38,508 nt of DNA from a virus. The translations under genes were made by a program, and so were the position numbers. The stretch is from the IMG/VR virus record IMGVR_UViG_3300037961_005043, positions 1 through 38,508 of that record; one strand, 5' to 3'. Below are positions 1 through 8,146 of the stretch, piece by piece; within the stretch, counting starts at the first letter, position 1, and each line of letters starts with the position of its first letter. Under the pieces are notes generated by a model. That model searched no databases and was not told the origin of the DNA. It was given only the letters and a program-made list of their open reading frames with translations.

Positions 1-87
1 GTACTTTGTATGACGACCTTTCCCTTGTCTTGTTTTTTTCTTACCGTTAGTATTTCTAACTTGTCTACCAAAAGAAGGTCTAGCCAT
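1..87 (-). CDS. Small basic protein, 3' end cut by window edge
   Basis: Twenty-nine residues are visible, beginning MARPSFGRQV and rich in Lys, Arg and Gly. The reading frame is still open at base 1, so the C-terminus lies outside the window. Its ATG shares bases with the stop of the upstream gene (TAATG), the coupling used throughout this arm. It is the last visible member of a cluster of tiny basic proteins downstream of the capsid genes. I recognise the general style from marine phages but know no function. Binding to nucleic acid or a structural role in the virion are guesses based only on charge. Confidence 0.6.
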   Translation of the reverse strand, partial: MARPSFGRQVRNTNGKKKTRQGKGRHTKY

Positions 88-371
88 TATCTTCTTTTCT
101 TACCATTTCTTTTTTTTGCAAATGTTTTTACATTTGTAGGTTTACCACCTACACCTTGTTTTTTAGCTCTTTTTCTACTAACAGCACTTCTTATTTGTGA
201 CTTAGTCATACGAGCAGCTTTAGCAGCAGGTACACACTTTGGATATTTTCTTTTTTTATCCGCTTTTAGTTTGGACCTTCCACATTTTTTATAGCCTCCA
301 CCTTTTTTTGGAGCACCAATATCTACCCAATTTTCACTAAACCATTTGGTTAAGCCACCTTTGTAAGCCAT
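87..371 (-). CDS. DUF5872-like small basic protein (94 aa)
   Basis: The N-terminal half carries the pattern GLTKWFSENWVDIGAPKK, then GGGYKKCGRSK and a KYPKC segment. I recognise this as the DUF5872 style of small protein shared by marine phages and some large eukaryotic viruses; its function is unknown. The two conserved cysteines (in KKCGRS and KYPKCVP) could bind a metal. The C-terminal third is almost entirely Lys, Arg, Ala and Gly, which suggests nucleic-acid contact (inference). Start and stop both overlap neighbours as TAATG, so it is translated as part of the late polycistron. The family call is from memory and was not tested. Confidence 0.75.
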   Translation of the reverse strand: MAYKGGLTKWFSENWVDIGAPKKGGGYKKCGRSKLKADKKRKYPKCVPAAKAARMTKSQIRSAVSRKRAKKQGVGGKPTNVKTFAKKRNGKKRR

Positions 372-550
372 TATCTATACCTACCACCACGTTTTTTGTA
401 TTCTCTTACTAACCAAGCATTAGCATACGCAGAAGGATATACATCAAACTTACGTTTAGCAGCTGATTTAACTCTAGAATACAGTGCTTTATTTGTAGGA
501 ACGGGTTTTTTTCCTGAGCTTCTTTTTGCTTTTCTTTTTTTTCTTGCCAT
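371..550 (-). CDS. Small basic marine-phage protein (59 aa)
   Basis: This gene starts at the ATG at 550 and ends in TAA overlapping the next ATG at 371. The protein begins MARKKRKAKR and contains the block FDVYPSAYANAWLVREYKK, ending GGRYR. The VYPSAYANAW segment is, from memory, a recurring hallmark of tiny basic proteins in marine phage and giant-virus genomes. No function is established. It lies between capsid-associated genes and the DUF5872-like protein, and the cluster has a strongly positive charge in common. No clear Shine-Dalgarno sits at ideal distance, so translation may be coupled to the gene upstream. Confidence 0.7.
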   Translation of the reverse strand: MARKKRKAKRSSGKKPVPTNKALYSRVKSAAKRKFDVYPSAYANAWLVREYKKRGGRYR

Positions 551-599
551 TAAAATTATACTTTCGTCTCTTGCCGTTTAATGAAACAGATTTAATCAT
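489..599 (-). CDS. Possible overlapping tiny basic ORF (36 aa)
   Basis: An ATG at 599 overlaps the TGA of the 28-codon gene upstream (ATGA). It opens a 36-codon frame, MIKSVSLNGKRRKYNFNG followed by a Lys-rich tail, ending at 489. It would fill the otherwise empty bases 551-595 but overlaps the 59-aa gene in another frame for about 60 bases. Its only support is the ATGA coupling and a Lys/Arg composition like its neighbours. It may be a chance frame in purine-rich sequence. Confidence 0.3.
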   Translation of the reverse strand: MIKSVSLNGKRRKYNFNGKKKKKSKKKLRKKTRSYK

Positions 600-682
600 C
601 TCTTTTTCTTTTTAACCACACGTTTTCTCGCTGGTCTTTTAGGCATTTTCATTTTTTTCTTTTTTTTCATACTACCGTACAT
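596..682 (-). CDS. Tiny Lys/Arg/Met-rich protein (28 aa)
   Basis: An excellent Shine-Dalgarno (GAGGAAATAAT before the ATG at 682) supports translation of a 28-residue peptide that starts MYGSMKKKKKMKMPKRPARK and ends in a run of lysines. More than half the residues are Lys or Arg. It belongs to the basic-protein cluster at the downstream end of the capsid operon. Peptides this small and basic cannot be assigned by family; DNA condensation in the head or a role in assembly is inference only. Confidence 0.6.
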   Translation of the reverse strand: MYGSMKKKKKMKMPKRPARKRVVKKKKR

Positions 683-683
683 A

Positions 684-932
684 TTATTTCCTCACTAGTT
701 TTTGCCACTTATCGTGGTTTCTTTGTTCGTTTTTCTTTTTTGTTTTTGCTAAATGGTCAGACATAGGTACTGTATTAAAGTCTATTAAGTCTTTCCTTAT
801 AGCACTTGCCATAGGAGTATCTCTAGCAATCATATTAGTAGACCATTTTGGAGGGTGTGCTCTTTTACCACAACAAGGGCAAAGAAACATACCTTCTGGA
901 TTTGGTGTACTACAATGTTGACACTTAGCCAT
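684..932 (-). CDS. Zinc-ribbon protein (82 aa)
   Basis: Two cysteine knuckles at the N-terminus (C4-x2-C7 and the CPCC pair at 18-21) form a plausible zinc ribbon. A Lys/Asn-rich tail with no other recognisable motif follows. The ATG shares bases with the TAA of the upstream 63-aa gene. It lies downstream of the capsid and decoration genes, so co-expression with structural proteins is likely. Zinc ribbons of this size often bind nucleic acid or protein partners, but nothing here specifies which. Hypothetical apart from the metal-site prediction. Confidence 0.65.
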   Translation of the reverse strand: MAKCQHCSTPNPEGMFLCPCCGKRAHPPKWSTNMIARDTPMASAIRKDLIDFNTVPMSDHLAKTKKKNEQRNHDKWQKLVRK

Positions 933-1123
933 TAATCTTTAGTAATTATAATTACAGCAACTCTAGTTCTATCTAACATTACTGCTTTTATATCTACAAG
1001 TTTAGCATCATCAATAGTTTCAATATAGTCATTTATCTCTTTTGCTAAAGAGCCAGCTACTGAATCATCTTTTACACTTACATCATTAATAATAACTTTA
1101 GTGCTTGTATTAAAATTTGCCAT
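932..1123 (-). CDS. Hypothetical late protein (63 aa)
   Basis: This is a small acidic to neutral protein with alternating strand-like segments (KVIINDVSV, VDIKAVMLDRTRVAVIIITK). It starts at 1123 behind a good ribosome site (TAGGAGAATAAA before the ATG) and ends overlapping the zinc-ribbon gene. It follows the decoration-like gene after a short gap that holds a hairpin. The size and beta-rich look would fit a small head-completion or decoration component, but no family is recognised. Confidence 0.6.
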   Translation of the reverse strand: MANFNTSTKVIINDVSVKDDSVAGSLAKEINDYIETIDDAKLVDIKAVMLDRTRVAVIIITKD

Positions 1124-1151
1124 TTTATTCTCCTATTATTTAAAATTCTTT

Positions 1152-1189
1152 ATGGCTTTCGGGGTGCAGTGAGCACCCCCAGTAGCCAT
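1152..1189 (-). other. Nested hairpin downstream of decoration gene (or 17-codon ORF)
   Basis: An outer stem ATGGCT/AGCCAT (1152-1157 with 1184-1189) encloses a perfect 7-bp inner stem GGGGTGC/GCACCCC (1161-1167 with 1173-1179) with loop AGTGA. It lies 10 bases after the stop of the decoration-like gene and before the next ribosome site. No T-run follows on either strand, so it is a poor intrinsic terminator. An RNA-processing or stability element is more likely. The same bases read on the minus strand as a 17-codon frame from 1189 to 1136 (MATGGAHCTPKAIKNFK) without a Shine-Dalgarno, so a coding origin of the symmetry cannot be excluded. Confidence 0.45.
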
Positions 1190-1199
1190 TTACTATTGT

Positions 1200-1667
1200 T
1201 TAGCTGTCGCTAAAAGCAGGTGTTGTTACTGATACAACTTGTCCGTTTAAGTACCATTTAGTACCGTCACAAACCATTGTAAATTCAGTTCCTGCTCCTG
1301 GTGTATCCACTTTCAGAATACGGTTTGAGTCTCCGTCTGATTCAACAAGTTCAACATTGTCGCCACTTGCATCTGAATCTAAGAAAACTACCCCACCTTT
1401 AATGAAGTTTGATGTTGAGCCAGTATCAACTGAAAAGTCGTGACCGTCTGCATCATCACCTACGTACCAGAACTTGTAGTTTAAACCACGTTCTAATGCA
1501 CTTGTAGGTAAAGAGTATACTCTATCTGCTGATACATCTTCAATAATCATCAATTTGCCAGAATCGGCTTTTGATAATGAAGCATCTGCATCAGGTAATA
1601 CTCTAAACTCCTGTGGAAAAGTACCAAACTTTCCACTATTAACTTCTAGTCTATTTGTCTTAGCCAT
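1200..1667 (-). CDS. Putative head decoration protein (155 aa)
   Basis: This small protein lies immediately downstream of the major capsid gene with its ATG overlapping the capsid stop (TAATG), and a strong GGAGGGTATATC site precedes it. It is rich in Asp, Ser, Gly and Val with beta-strand segments (LMIIEDVSADRVYSLPT, GGVVFLDSDASGDNVELVESD), ending in a TKWYLNGQVVSV stretch. Position, size and composition fit a capsid decoration or stabilisation protein. No family is recognised by sequence, so the call rests mainly on synteny. A short tail spike or head-fibre base is an alternative. Confidence 0.5.
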   Translation of the reverse strand: MAKTNRLEVNSGKFGTFPQEFRVLPDADASLSKADSGKLMIIEDVSADRVYSLPTSALERGLNYKFWYVGDDADGHDFSVDTGSTSNFIKGGVVFLDSDASGDNVELVESDGDSNRILKVDTPGAGTEFTMVCDGTKWYLNGQVVSVTTPAFSDS

Positions 1668-3058
1668 TATGATATACCCTCCAAGTTAATTAAGTAGTGA
1701 GATTCTGGTAAACATACTTCAAGACCTGCTTCTGTAAGAATCATATCCTTACGTAGGTCTTCGTCAGCACCTTGTACGTTGTCCATAACAACAGTATCAC
1801 GGTTAACTCCATTACCTACTAATGGTCTGTAGTATAATTTACTCATATCTGCCATTAACATTAAGCTCTTTGAGTGTCCTCTAAACAACGGCTCTTTTAC
1901 CATATATACAGACCCGTGGATAGTATTAACTTCCATAAGTTGATGACCGAAAGCACCATTGGCTTCGTTCATATTTAATCTGTACTGTGTACTTTCAGTT
2001 GATTTATCAAGGAAAGCACCGTCACCCATTTTGTTAAAAAATGTGATAACTGGTAAAGAACAAAGTGCTAGTCTTTCATCAGAGCCACCTCTTGCTGGGT
2101 CAAATAATACTTCAAAGTCTCCTAATAAAGCATCATAAGTTAGCTCGGACTGTTGGTATGTTTTAGCATAAGCTTGTTGTGCATTATAAGATAGAGAACT
2201 TGCTCCGTCTACAAATGTACTGTTTTTCAAGATATGTCCAACTAGACCTTCGGTGTACTGAATACCAGCATTATCTCTAGCTTTATGATTAAATAGCATA
2301 GCTCTTTCAATATCAATTTTGTGCTCTCTCATTTTTTGAGCTAACACTCTTTCAAATTCATTTGCTACACCTCTCATATTAATAGCTAGAGCTGTGTTTG
2401 TAATCTCAGCTGCTGTTTTGAAAATCTGGGTGTACCCATAATTATCATCAAAGCTGTCTGAAAAAACGTCTGGTGACCCAGAGCCTTCAGCATATGCTGA
2501 GCCGATGATTTGACATACATCGCCGTCTGCGATGTCATCTTCATCTGAGCCTGAAGCTGCTGTTGAGATACTAATTACTTTAGCAGTAAATGATGTATCT
2601 GCAGCATTAACTACAGGGTCATCTTCAACTCTTACAATAATATTAGCGTAACCGTTAGCATCATAGTCTGTTTGTATAGCAATAACCATACCTTTTACTA
2701 AGAAGTTAACCGCTGCACCGTCTCTTGTATCTACAGTAAGACTGTGAGTTGAATTAACTGTTGCATTTGAAACAGCTGTTCCGTCAATTAGGAACTCTCT
2801 ACTAGTGAAATCAATTTTTGTTCTATCTTCAAGATAACGGAACAAACTATCATCAGTAGGAAGTTTAGCTGTTTGAGACAAGTAAACAAAAAACGGACTT
2901 TCTTCTGGTGCTAATTCTGCAATTCTATCACCGAAGTTATAAATTCGTCTTTGGTCTGGTCTTGACCCGTAATCTGCAGCAGTTACTTGGTTGTTGAAAC
3001 TACCCAATGACTCACTTGCCACTGGTATAGCGTTCATAGTTCCTTTTGTAATTGCCAT
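1667..3058 (-). CDS. Major capsid protein, SU10/DUF5309-like
   Basis: A protein of 463 residues lies between scaffold and decoration genes, behind the best ribosome site of the arm (AGGAGGGATAATAAA before ATG 3058). The N-terminus has the FGDRIAELAPEESPFF block. The middle has a GYTQIFKTAAEITNTALA segment followed by a conserved charged helix (REHKIDIERAMLFNHKA). This is the layout I associate with the SU10/DUF5309 branch of HK97-fold capsid proteins. The length is somewhat above typical, consistent with an insertion at about residues 90-180 that is strand-rich and Asp/Thr/Ala-rich. The protein would form the icosahedral shell around the scaffold and portal. The family branch is from memory; the capsid role itself is well supported by context. 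Confidence 0.85.
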   Translation of the reverse strand: MAITKGTMNAIPVASESLGSFNNQVTAADYGSRPDQRRIYNFGDRIAELAPEESPFFVYLSQTAKLPTDDSLFRYLEDRTKIDFTSREFLIDGTAVSNATVNSTHSLTVDTRDGAAVNFLVKGMVIAIQTDYDANGYANIIVRVEDDPVVNAADTSFTAKVISISTAASGSDEDDIADGDVCQIIGSAYAEGSGSPDVFSDSFDDNYGYTQIFKTAAEITNTALAINMRGVANEFERVLAQKMREHKIDIERAMLFNHKARDNAGIQYTEGLVGHILKNSTFVDGASSLSYNAQQAYAKTYQQSELTYDALLGDFEVLFDPARGGSDERLALCSLPVITFFNKMGDGAFLDKSTESTQYRLNMNEANGAFGHQLMEVNTIHGSVYMVKEPLFRGHSKSLMLMADMSKLYYRPLVGNGVNRDTVVMDNVQGADEDLRKDMILTEAGLEVCLPESHYLINLEGIS

Positions 3059-3079
3059 TTTATTATCCCTCCTAAAGGA

Positions 3080-3790
3080 TTATTTTTTCAAGCGGCGTGT
3101 ATTACCTACAGCAAGTATACGTTTCCACATATCCTGGTCTGCATCTGGTTTAGGTGGCTCACCACCTTGTAATAAACCTGCTGACTTTGGATTTTGTTGA
3201 GTCTTTTTTACACTCTCAACATTAGCAGATACTCTACTTGGAGTATTACCTTTCCATACTTGAAAAAGTGTTTCTAGAGGAATATTATCTTTAGGTTTAG
3301 TTACAAAATCTACAAACTCGGCAGCTTCAGAGTTGTTCAATTTAAAATCATTTTGAACTTGAAAAGTTAATTTATCAACTTCTCTTTGTTGCTCTAATCT
3401 ACCCATATATGCTTGCATTTTTGAACTAACAGCATTATCAATCTCTCTCTGTCTTACTTTATAAGAATCAGAATTAGGATTTGTATATGCGTCCCAAGGA
3501 TTAAACTCCTCTTGTTTCATTGTTATTTGTTCTTTATCTTGTCCTTTACCCCCTGTTAAGTGGTTTCTAACAACGTCAACCAATTCAGGATTGTCCTGAA
3601 ATAGCTTTGCTACTGGTCTTAATTTGCCTAACTCAGCCTCAGCTTTGTCATACATAGACTGGAATTTACGCACTTCATCTGCGTCAGAACTCGAATCTGG
3701 TGTGACACTGGGCTCACTTAAACTATTATTTTCAGAAGTTTCAGAACTTTCTAAAGTTTCTTCCATTACGTTTTCTTGCACGTCTGCCAT
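3080..3790 (-). CDS. Capsid scaffolding protein
   Basis: This protein has 236 residues. An acidic Ser/Glu-rich N-terminus of about 40 residues is followed by a long predicted helix or coiled coil (KFQSMYDKAEAELGKLR) and a Gln/Glu/Lys-rich middle. A short strongly basic C-terminal helix ends in TRRLKK. That pattern (acidic, helical, basic tail) and the position between portal and major capsid are classic for internal scaffolding proteins, whose basic end contacts the capsid floor. The start at 3790 has a good AGGAGTTAAAA site. No protease domain is visible, so scaffold exit rather than cleavage is the simplest expectation (inference). Confidence 0.75.
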   Translation of the reverse strand: MADVQENVMEETLESSETSENNSLSEPSVTPDSSSDADEVRKFQSMYDKAEAELGKLRPVAKLFQDNPELVDVVRNHLTGGKGQDKEQITMKQEEFNPWDAYTNPNSDSYKVRQREIDNAVSSKMQAYMGRLEQQREVDKLTFQVQNDFKLNNSEAAEFVDFVTKPKDNIPLETLFQVWKGNTPSRVSANVESVKKTQQNPKSAGLLQGGEPPKPDADQDMWKRILAVGNTRRLKK

Positions 3791-3811
3791 TTTTAACTCC
3801 TATCGATGTCC

Positions 3812-5803
3812 CTAATCCTCGTCTATCAATGGTGATGTAAACGATTCTATTGTGGGCTGCACCTGTTGTTGTTGTTTTACCTTTTCAGCGTCAATCTTTA
3901 ACTGAGATTCAATACCTGATTTACTTGTGGTAAGTTTGCTTTTAAACTTCTCAACCTCAACACGTTTTCTATCTGATACAGATTCTCTTTGAGCAGTTTG
4001 TAAATCGCCGCTTAAAGTCTTCACTTGCTCTTGTAACTGTTGTATGATACCTTGTAATTGTTGTACCTCTCCAGTTCTAGATAACACTCCTTCTTTATCA
4101 TATATTTCTGTTTTCTTGAGTGCTTCTACTTTGTCAATCAATCCTAATTGATATGCTTCCATATACATTTGATACTCAGCATATTTATTATTAGGCATTG
4201 TAGAGCCAGCTACGATTCTTACATCAAATTGTCCAGATGTAATATCGTTTTTAATTTTTATTAATTCATTTGATTTATCATCATAAAGTCTATTGTTTAC
4301 AGTAAACTCTGTAATATCATTGTTAGGTTGTACTATTCTAAAACTTTTTTCAAATGTGTAATGTCCTCTAGACATTTGATATAATACTTTACCTAACTGT
4401 TGTAAAGACATTTCTATATCTCTTAATTTACTTGCACCTCTACCTTCACCCATTTGTGCTAATAACATAGTACCTCTAACACTATTAGGTGCTCCTTGTT
4501 TAAAACCTTGTAATAGTTCTGGTACACCAAAATTTAAATCAATATATCTTTCTACTTGATTTATCAATGCATAAAACTCTCCAGACAAAGGTTGTGGTTG
4601 TGCTAAATGTGGCTCACCATAAGTTGGGTCATATTCTATAACTGCATTAGGATTAGCCCAATCTTTTTCTATCTGTGATATATCTTCTACACTACCTTGT
4701 GGTATCATAAGTTTTAAACCAGCAGCTGTTTGTGCGTGTGCTAAAGCAAGACTAAATAATTTATTTAATAGTCTTTGCATATCTTTTACTTTATTTACAT
4801 CTGATTTAGGGTAAGGTGTATTAGTCCAAATATTTGGTATTGGTACAATAGGGTATGTATCAGTATCTAATATTGTTTCATATAATAATACTTGACCTAA
4901 TGATGCTGTAAGTTTAATTCTTGTTTGTGGTATTTCAACATATGTATATATGTTAGATTCAATTTTTTCTGCATTGTTTTCTAAAAATACTGCAAATGTT
5001 TCTGCGTCCATAATTTGTTCTGATTCTTCTACAGTATCTGCTACCCTAAAGAAAGGAACTTTAACTTTACTAAATCTTTCTAATATTCTATATCTTCTTG
5101 TTATAGACATATCATAATCTTTAGAATCTACTTCTGCTGGTGTAAAAACTTTATTTGTATTTTTATTAGCAGAATTAGGAAAGTCATCATACTGGTCTTG
5201 AACACTATATGTTTCTATATCTTTTAAAAAAGGCTCAACGTCTGGATATAAATTTAATACTTGTTCTTCTGTAAGTATTGTTGAAAGAATAATACTAGCA
5301 GCATCTTGAAAATATCTATCTCTAGAGGCTGGGTCTACATATACTCTAAAAGGATTTAGATGTGTAAACATAACTTCGCCTCGTCCATAGTCAGCTTCTG
5401 GCTCTATATACGCATAAAAATATCCTAACCCTGTAGTTGCGTAATCGTGCACAGCTTGTTTAAAATGATGCTGCCCGTCTGATATATCGAATATATATTC
5501 AAGAAGTGTTTTCCATACATTTGCTAATTTAGTATCTGAATCTTCTCTTGCTGTAATCCCGTATCGCACAGGTCTAGATGTCATTAATGATTTTAATTTA
5601 TCTATCGCTGCATATATTCTATCTATGGTAAAATCTGCTTGTCCTATTGATTGTAGTGCTTCTGATTCGTCTTGAGTGTAATGATTACCTAATGTAAAAT
5701 CTATTGCTTCTCTTGCGTTTATGTCCCAATCTTTTCTTGCGTCGGCATATTTTCTAAAAATAGTTCTATTTTCATTTGCCTTTTTATCTTCTCGTATTGC
5801 CAT
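3812..5803 (-). CDS. Portal protein, P22-type
   Basis: A 663-residue protein between lysozyme/TerL and scaffold. Early segments (residues 60-160) have the typical portal look: an IDRIYAAIDKLKSLMTSRP helix, then DYATTGLGYFYAYIEPE and LNPFRVYVDPASRDRYF. These resemble the conserved core of P22-like portals. A Gln-rich coiled coil near residues 560-600 (VQQLQGIIQQLQEQVKTL) suits the helical crown or barrel of podovirus portals. The dodecamer would form the DNA entry vertex, docking terminase and later the tail. The ATG at 5803 has a GAGGAATA site and overlaps the lysozyme stop as TAATG. Confidence 0.85.
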   Translation of the reverse strand: MAIREDKKANENRTIFRKYADARKDWDINAREAIDFTLGNHYTQDESEALQSIGQADFTIDRIYAAIDKLKSLMTSRPVRYGITAREDSDTKLANVWKTLLEYIFDISDGQHHFKQAVHDYATTGLGYFYAYIEPEADYGRGEVMFTHLNPFRVYVDPASRDRYFQDAASIILSTILTEEQVLNLYPDVEPFLKDIETYSVQDQYDDFPNSANKNTNKVFTPAEVDSKDYDMSITRRYRILERFSKVKVPFFRVADTVEESEQIMDAETFAVFLENNAEKIESNIYTYVEIPQTRIKLTASLGQVLLYETILDTDTYPIVPIPNIWTNTPYPKSDVNKVKDMQRLLNKLFSLALAHAQTAAGLKLMIPQGSVEDISQIEKDWANPNAVIEYDPTYGEPHLAQPQPLSGEFYALINQVERYIDLNFGVPELLQGFKQGAPNSVRGTMLLAQMGEGRGASKLRDIEMSLQQLGKVLYQMSRGHYTFEKSFRIVQPNNDITEFTVNNRLYDDKSNELIKIKNDITSGQFDVRIVAGSTMPNNKYAEYQMYMEAYQLGLIDKVEALKKTEIYDKEGVLSRTGEVQQLQGIIQQLQEQVKTLSGDLQTAQRESVSDRKRVEVEKFKSKLTTSKSGIESQLKIDAEKVKQQQQVQPTIESFTSPLIDED

Positions 5804-6363
5804 TATTCCTCTACGTATGGTTTTAAGAACTCTTTATAAAATATTTTATTACGTGCTAATGTTCTTCTAACACCGTGTTTATCTCTAAAAGTTCTTTCAT
5901 AATGTTTAAAACCAGTTCTACCTGGGTCATCTGCTATAGCACCTTGAACATTATTAGTTACTAATGATTTTGTTGTTGTTGGAAAATCTTTCAAACTACC
6001 TACATTAAAACATATATCTGCTAAAGCAAATCGTAGTCTAAGTTCTGTAGCTTCCCAATTATAATTTTTTTGCTCACAAAATTTTTTGGCTTTTTGGTAT
6101 GAGTGTTCTGCTTCCTCTAATAATAAGTCATCAACTTCCGTTGAGGAAAGTCCTGTCTTTTCCAAAGTATTCTGTTCTTCTAATGTTTTTATTTTATATC
6201 CATATCCTATAGTTTTTAATCCACCTTCTGGTGAATCATATGGATAAAACTTATCCCCTACTTTATTATCATACCCTTCTACCCTTTTTAAGTAGTCAAT
6301 GTATTCGTTTAAACTATACATAGCCCTGAAAAAGTTAATACCTTTTATTACCCGAAATCTCAT
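5803..6363 (-). CDS. Endolysin, GH24 lysozyme (T4-lysozyme-like)
   Basis: The catalytic triad of GH24 muramidases is visible: Glu29 in LKRVEGYDN, Asp43 in YPYDSPEGG and Thr51 in LKTIGYGYK. A downstream LRFALADICFNVG segment matches the family's substrate-binding helix. It would cut the glycan backbone of peptidoglycan at lysis. At 186 residues it is close to family size. There is no N-terminal signal or SAR segment, so it would depend on the holin encoded at 34.1-34.5 kb for export. The start at 6363 overlaps the TerL stop (ATGA); an internal Met at 6321 is an alternative. Placement inside the packaging/head operon rather than beside the holin is unusual but not unique. Confidence 0.85.
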   Translation of the reverse strand: MRFRVIKGINFFRAMYSLNEYIDYLKRVEGYDNKVGDKFYPYDSPEGGLKTIGYGYKIKTLEEQNTLEKTGLSSTEVDDLLLEEAEHSYQKAKKFCEQKNYNWEATELRLRFALADICFNVGSLKDFPTTTKSLVTNNVQGAIADDPGRTGFKHYERTFRDKHGVRRTLARNKIFYKEFLKPYVEE

Positions 6364-7913
6364 ATTTTAAGTCCTGTCACCCAATTTATTTGTTTTTTTG
6401 TTTGTCCTATAAAATCAGTTTCATTTACACTTTCTAAATTCATACTTCTACTTCTGGGTGGTTTAGCATAGAAGTCTGCATAATATAAACCGTCAAGTAA
6501 GTCGTCGTGTCTACCTTTTGGAAACTGAAATAATTCATCTACTAATTCAGTATGTTCTTTTTTAATAAATAGTTTCTTACTATTTACTATACTACCTAAA
6601 GACATTTCTAGTCTATCTTCTTTTTTAATACCGTGTGGTGGTCTTACACCTTTATTAATACCTGGTAGTAATCTTTTTTCTGATGTCGCCATACGTTCTA
6701 CCATATCTCTTACCATTTCTTGAGCACCAACTGTTTCTACTGCACATCTTTTAACTGGCATATATTTTTTTGCATATTCCATAATTTTTTTAGGCATATC
6801 AAATGCTGGTATCTTTGCGTGGTAATAATCTAAAACATATCTATTTTTATGTGCATCTATAGCCATAATCATAATTACTTGATAGTCAGATGTTTTTGAT
6901 GCTGTATGTGCTAAGTCAACACCCATATATAAATGTACAGGTATTAACCTGTCATCTCTTTTTAAACAACCAAAACCATTATTGTTTATATATTTATAGT
7001 TATGATATTGTATGTTTTCCATTTTAAATGTAGCACTTTCTACATCTCTAGCATCATTTAAATACTCTTGTGCAAACTTATCTATCTTACCTGCTTCAAT
7101 AAATTCTTTTCTTTTTTGGTCTAGTTTACTTAATGGAAACTGTTCTTTCCATACTGCTTTACCATTTTCTATAGCTCTAATAAATGTAACGTCCCAAGGA
7201 TATTTTTTATTATTCTTTTGTGCATCTAAAAAACCGTCGTGTACATTTTGTAAGAAAGCGTCATAGTGTACAATAGTACCTGACAACCATATCCAACCTT
7301 CTTTACCTGGTGATTCTTCTAATGCTGGGTATACTGTAGATACAATCCATTGTTTAATCTCATCACGTCTATCTGCTGTTTTAGTATTTAGTTCTGACTC
7401 AAAGTCATCAAGTATAATACCAGTATATCTAGAATCTACTTCAGAACGACCTCTTAGTCTTTGTGATGTACCTTTAGCTATTATTCTATGTCCTTTAGTT
7501 GTAACTAAATCTTTTTCAGTCCAACGTAGTTTTTCATCACCACCACATAGATTACCAAAGTAATATCTAATAGCATCATTGTTTTCTAAATGTGAACGTA
7601 TATATTTTAAATGGTCAATAGCCTGACCTTGTTCCTCTGCTACCCAAGCCATAAACTGTGCTTGGTCTTTAGGTGTAAAACAAAGCTTATGCATTATAGC
7701 TGCTTTCATTAATACTGATTTTCCAAAACCTCTTGGAAGCACATTACAAATACGTGCTCCAGGTTTTGTACTAATCAATTTTTTACCTAAATCATAATGA
7801 AAGGGTGGAGACTCTGACTTATGTAAAAAATCATTTGGTAAGAATAACTTACCAAACAGTATTAAATCTTGAGAAGCTTTATGTAATAGTATTTCTTTTT
7901 CTGATACAGTCAC
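6360..7913 (-). CDS. terL: Terminase large subunit
   Basis: A packaging motor ATPase-nuclease of 517 residues. The Walker A variant PRGFGKS is at residues 60-66, Walker B IILDDFES near 166-173, and the C-terminal RNase H-fold nuclease begins with GVDLAHTASKTSD (Asp333). The late acidic pair HDDLLDGLYY lies near 472. It would dock on the portal, translocate DNA into the prohead and cut concatemers. The start is GTG at 7913 overlapping the TGA of the upstream gene (GTGA), and the end overlaps the lysozyme ATG. The order TerS, small cysteine protein, TerL, lysozyme, portal is compact and tightly coupled. The packaging type (headful or cos) cannot be told from the sequence alone. Confidence 0.93.
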   Translation of the reverse strand: MTVSEKEILLHKASQDLILFGKLFLPNDFLHKSESPPFHYDLGKKLISTKPGARICNVLPRGFGKSVLMKAAIMHKLCFTPKDQAQFMAWVAEEQGQAIDHLKYIRSHLENNDAIRYYFGNLCGGDEKLRWTEKDLVTTKGHRIIAKGTSQRLRGRSEVDSRYTGIILDDFESELNTKTADRRDEIKQWIVSTVYPALEESPGKEGWIWLSGTIVHYDAFLQNVHDGFLDAQKNNKKYPWDVTFIRAIENGKAVWKEQFPLSKLDQKRKEFIEAGKIDKFAQEYLNDARDVESATFKMENIQYHNYKYINNNGFGCLKRDDRLIPVHLYMGVDLAHTASKTSDYQVIMIMAIDAHKNRYVLDYYHAKIPAFDMPKKIMEYAKKYMPVKRCAVETVGAQEMVRDMVERMATSEKRLLPGINKGVRPPHGIKKEDRLEMSLGSIVNSKKLFIKKEHTELVDELFQFPKGRHDDLLDGLYYADFYAKPPRSRSMNLESVNETDFIGQTKKQINWVTGLKI

Positions 7914-8146
7914 GCTTCACCTTGTGATTTTATAAAATGTTCGTTCATAGATATTAATTCTTGTTGAGAATTGTATACAGAAAAACAAGGACAATCCATA
8001 ACAACATAGTGTTCTTGTGGTATGTCGTGATGTTCTTTATACATTAAATCGTACAAAGCAAACCAACTTTCAGATTCTTTCTCACAATTAATCTTCTTCG
8101 GACACATCAGACACTGTACGCGTTTGTTCTGCAATTTTTTTGACAT
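7910..8146 (-). CDS. Cysteine-rich protein between terminase genes (78 aa)
   Basis: Cysteines at 12, 15, 21, 52 and 54 (VQCLMCPKKINC and DCPCFS) suggest one zinc site or small Fe-S binding. The ATG at 8146 has a textbook Shine-Dalgarno (CGGAGGAAATA), which decides the start even though the gene overlaps the end of TerS by 59 bases in another frame. It ends overlapping the GTG of TerL. The tight placement between the terminase subunits suggests a packaging accessory or regulator (inference). No family is recognised. Confidence 0.6.
   Translation of the reverse strand: MSKKLQNKRVQCLMCPKKINCEKESESWFALYDLMYKEHHDIPQEHYVVMDCPCFSVYNSQQELISMNEHFIKSQGEA

Noticed and set aside
10-294. Plus-strand frames opposite the left-arm genes, for example a Phe/Leu-rich 94-codon frame
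   Set aside because: They are antisense to well-supported genes and have no ribosome sites; hydrophobicity comes from complementing Lys-rich codons.
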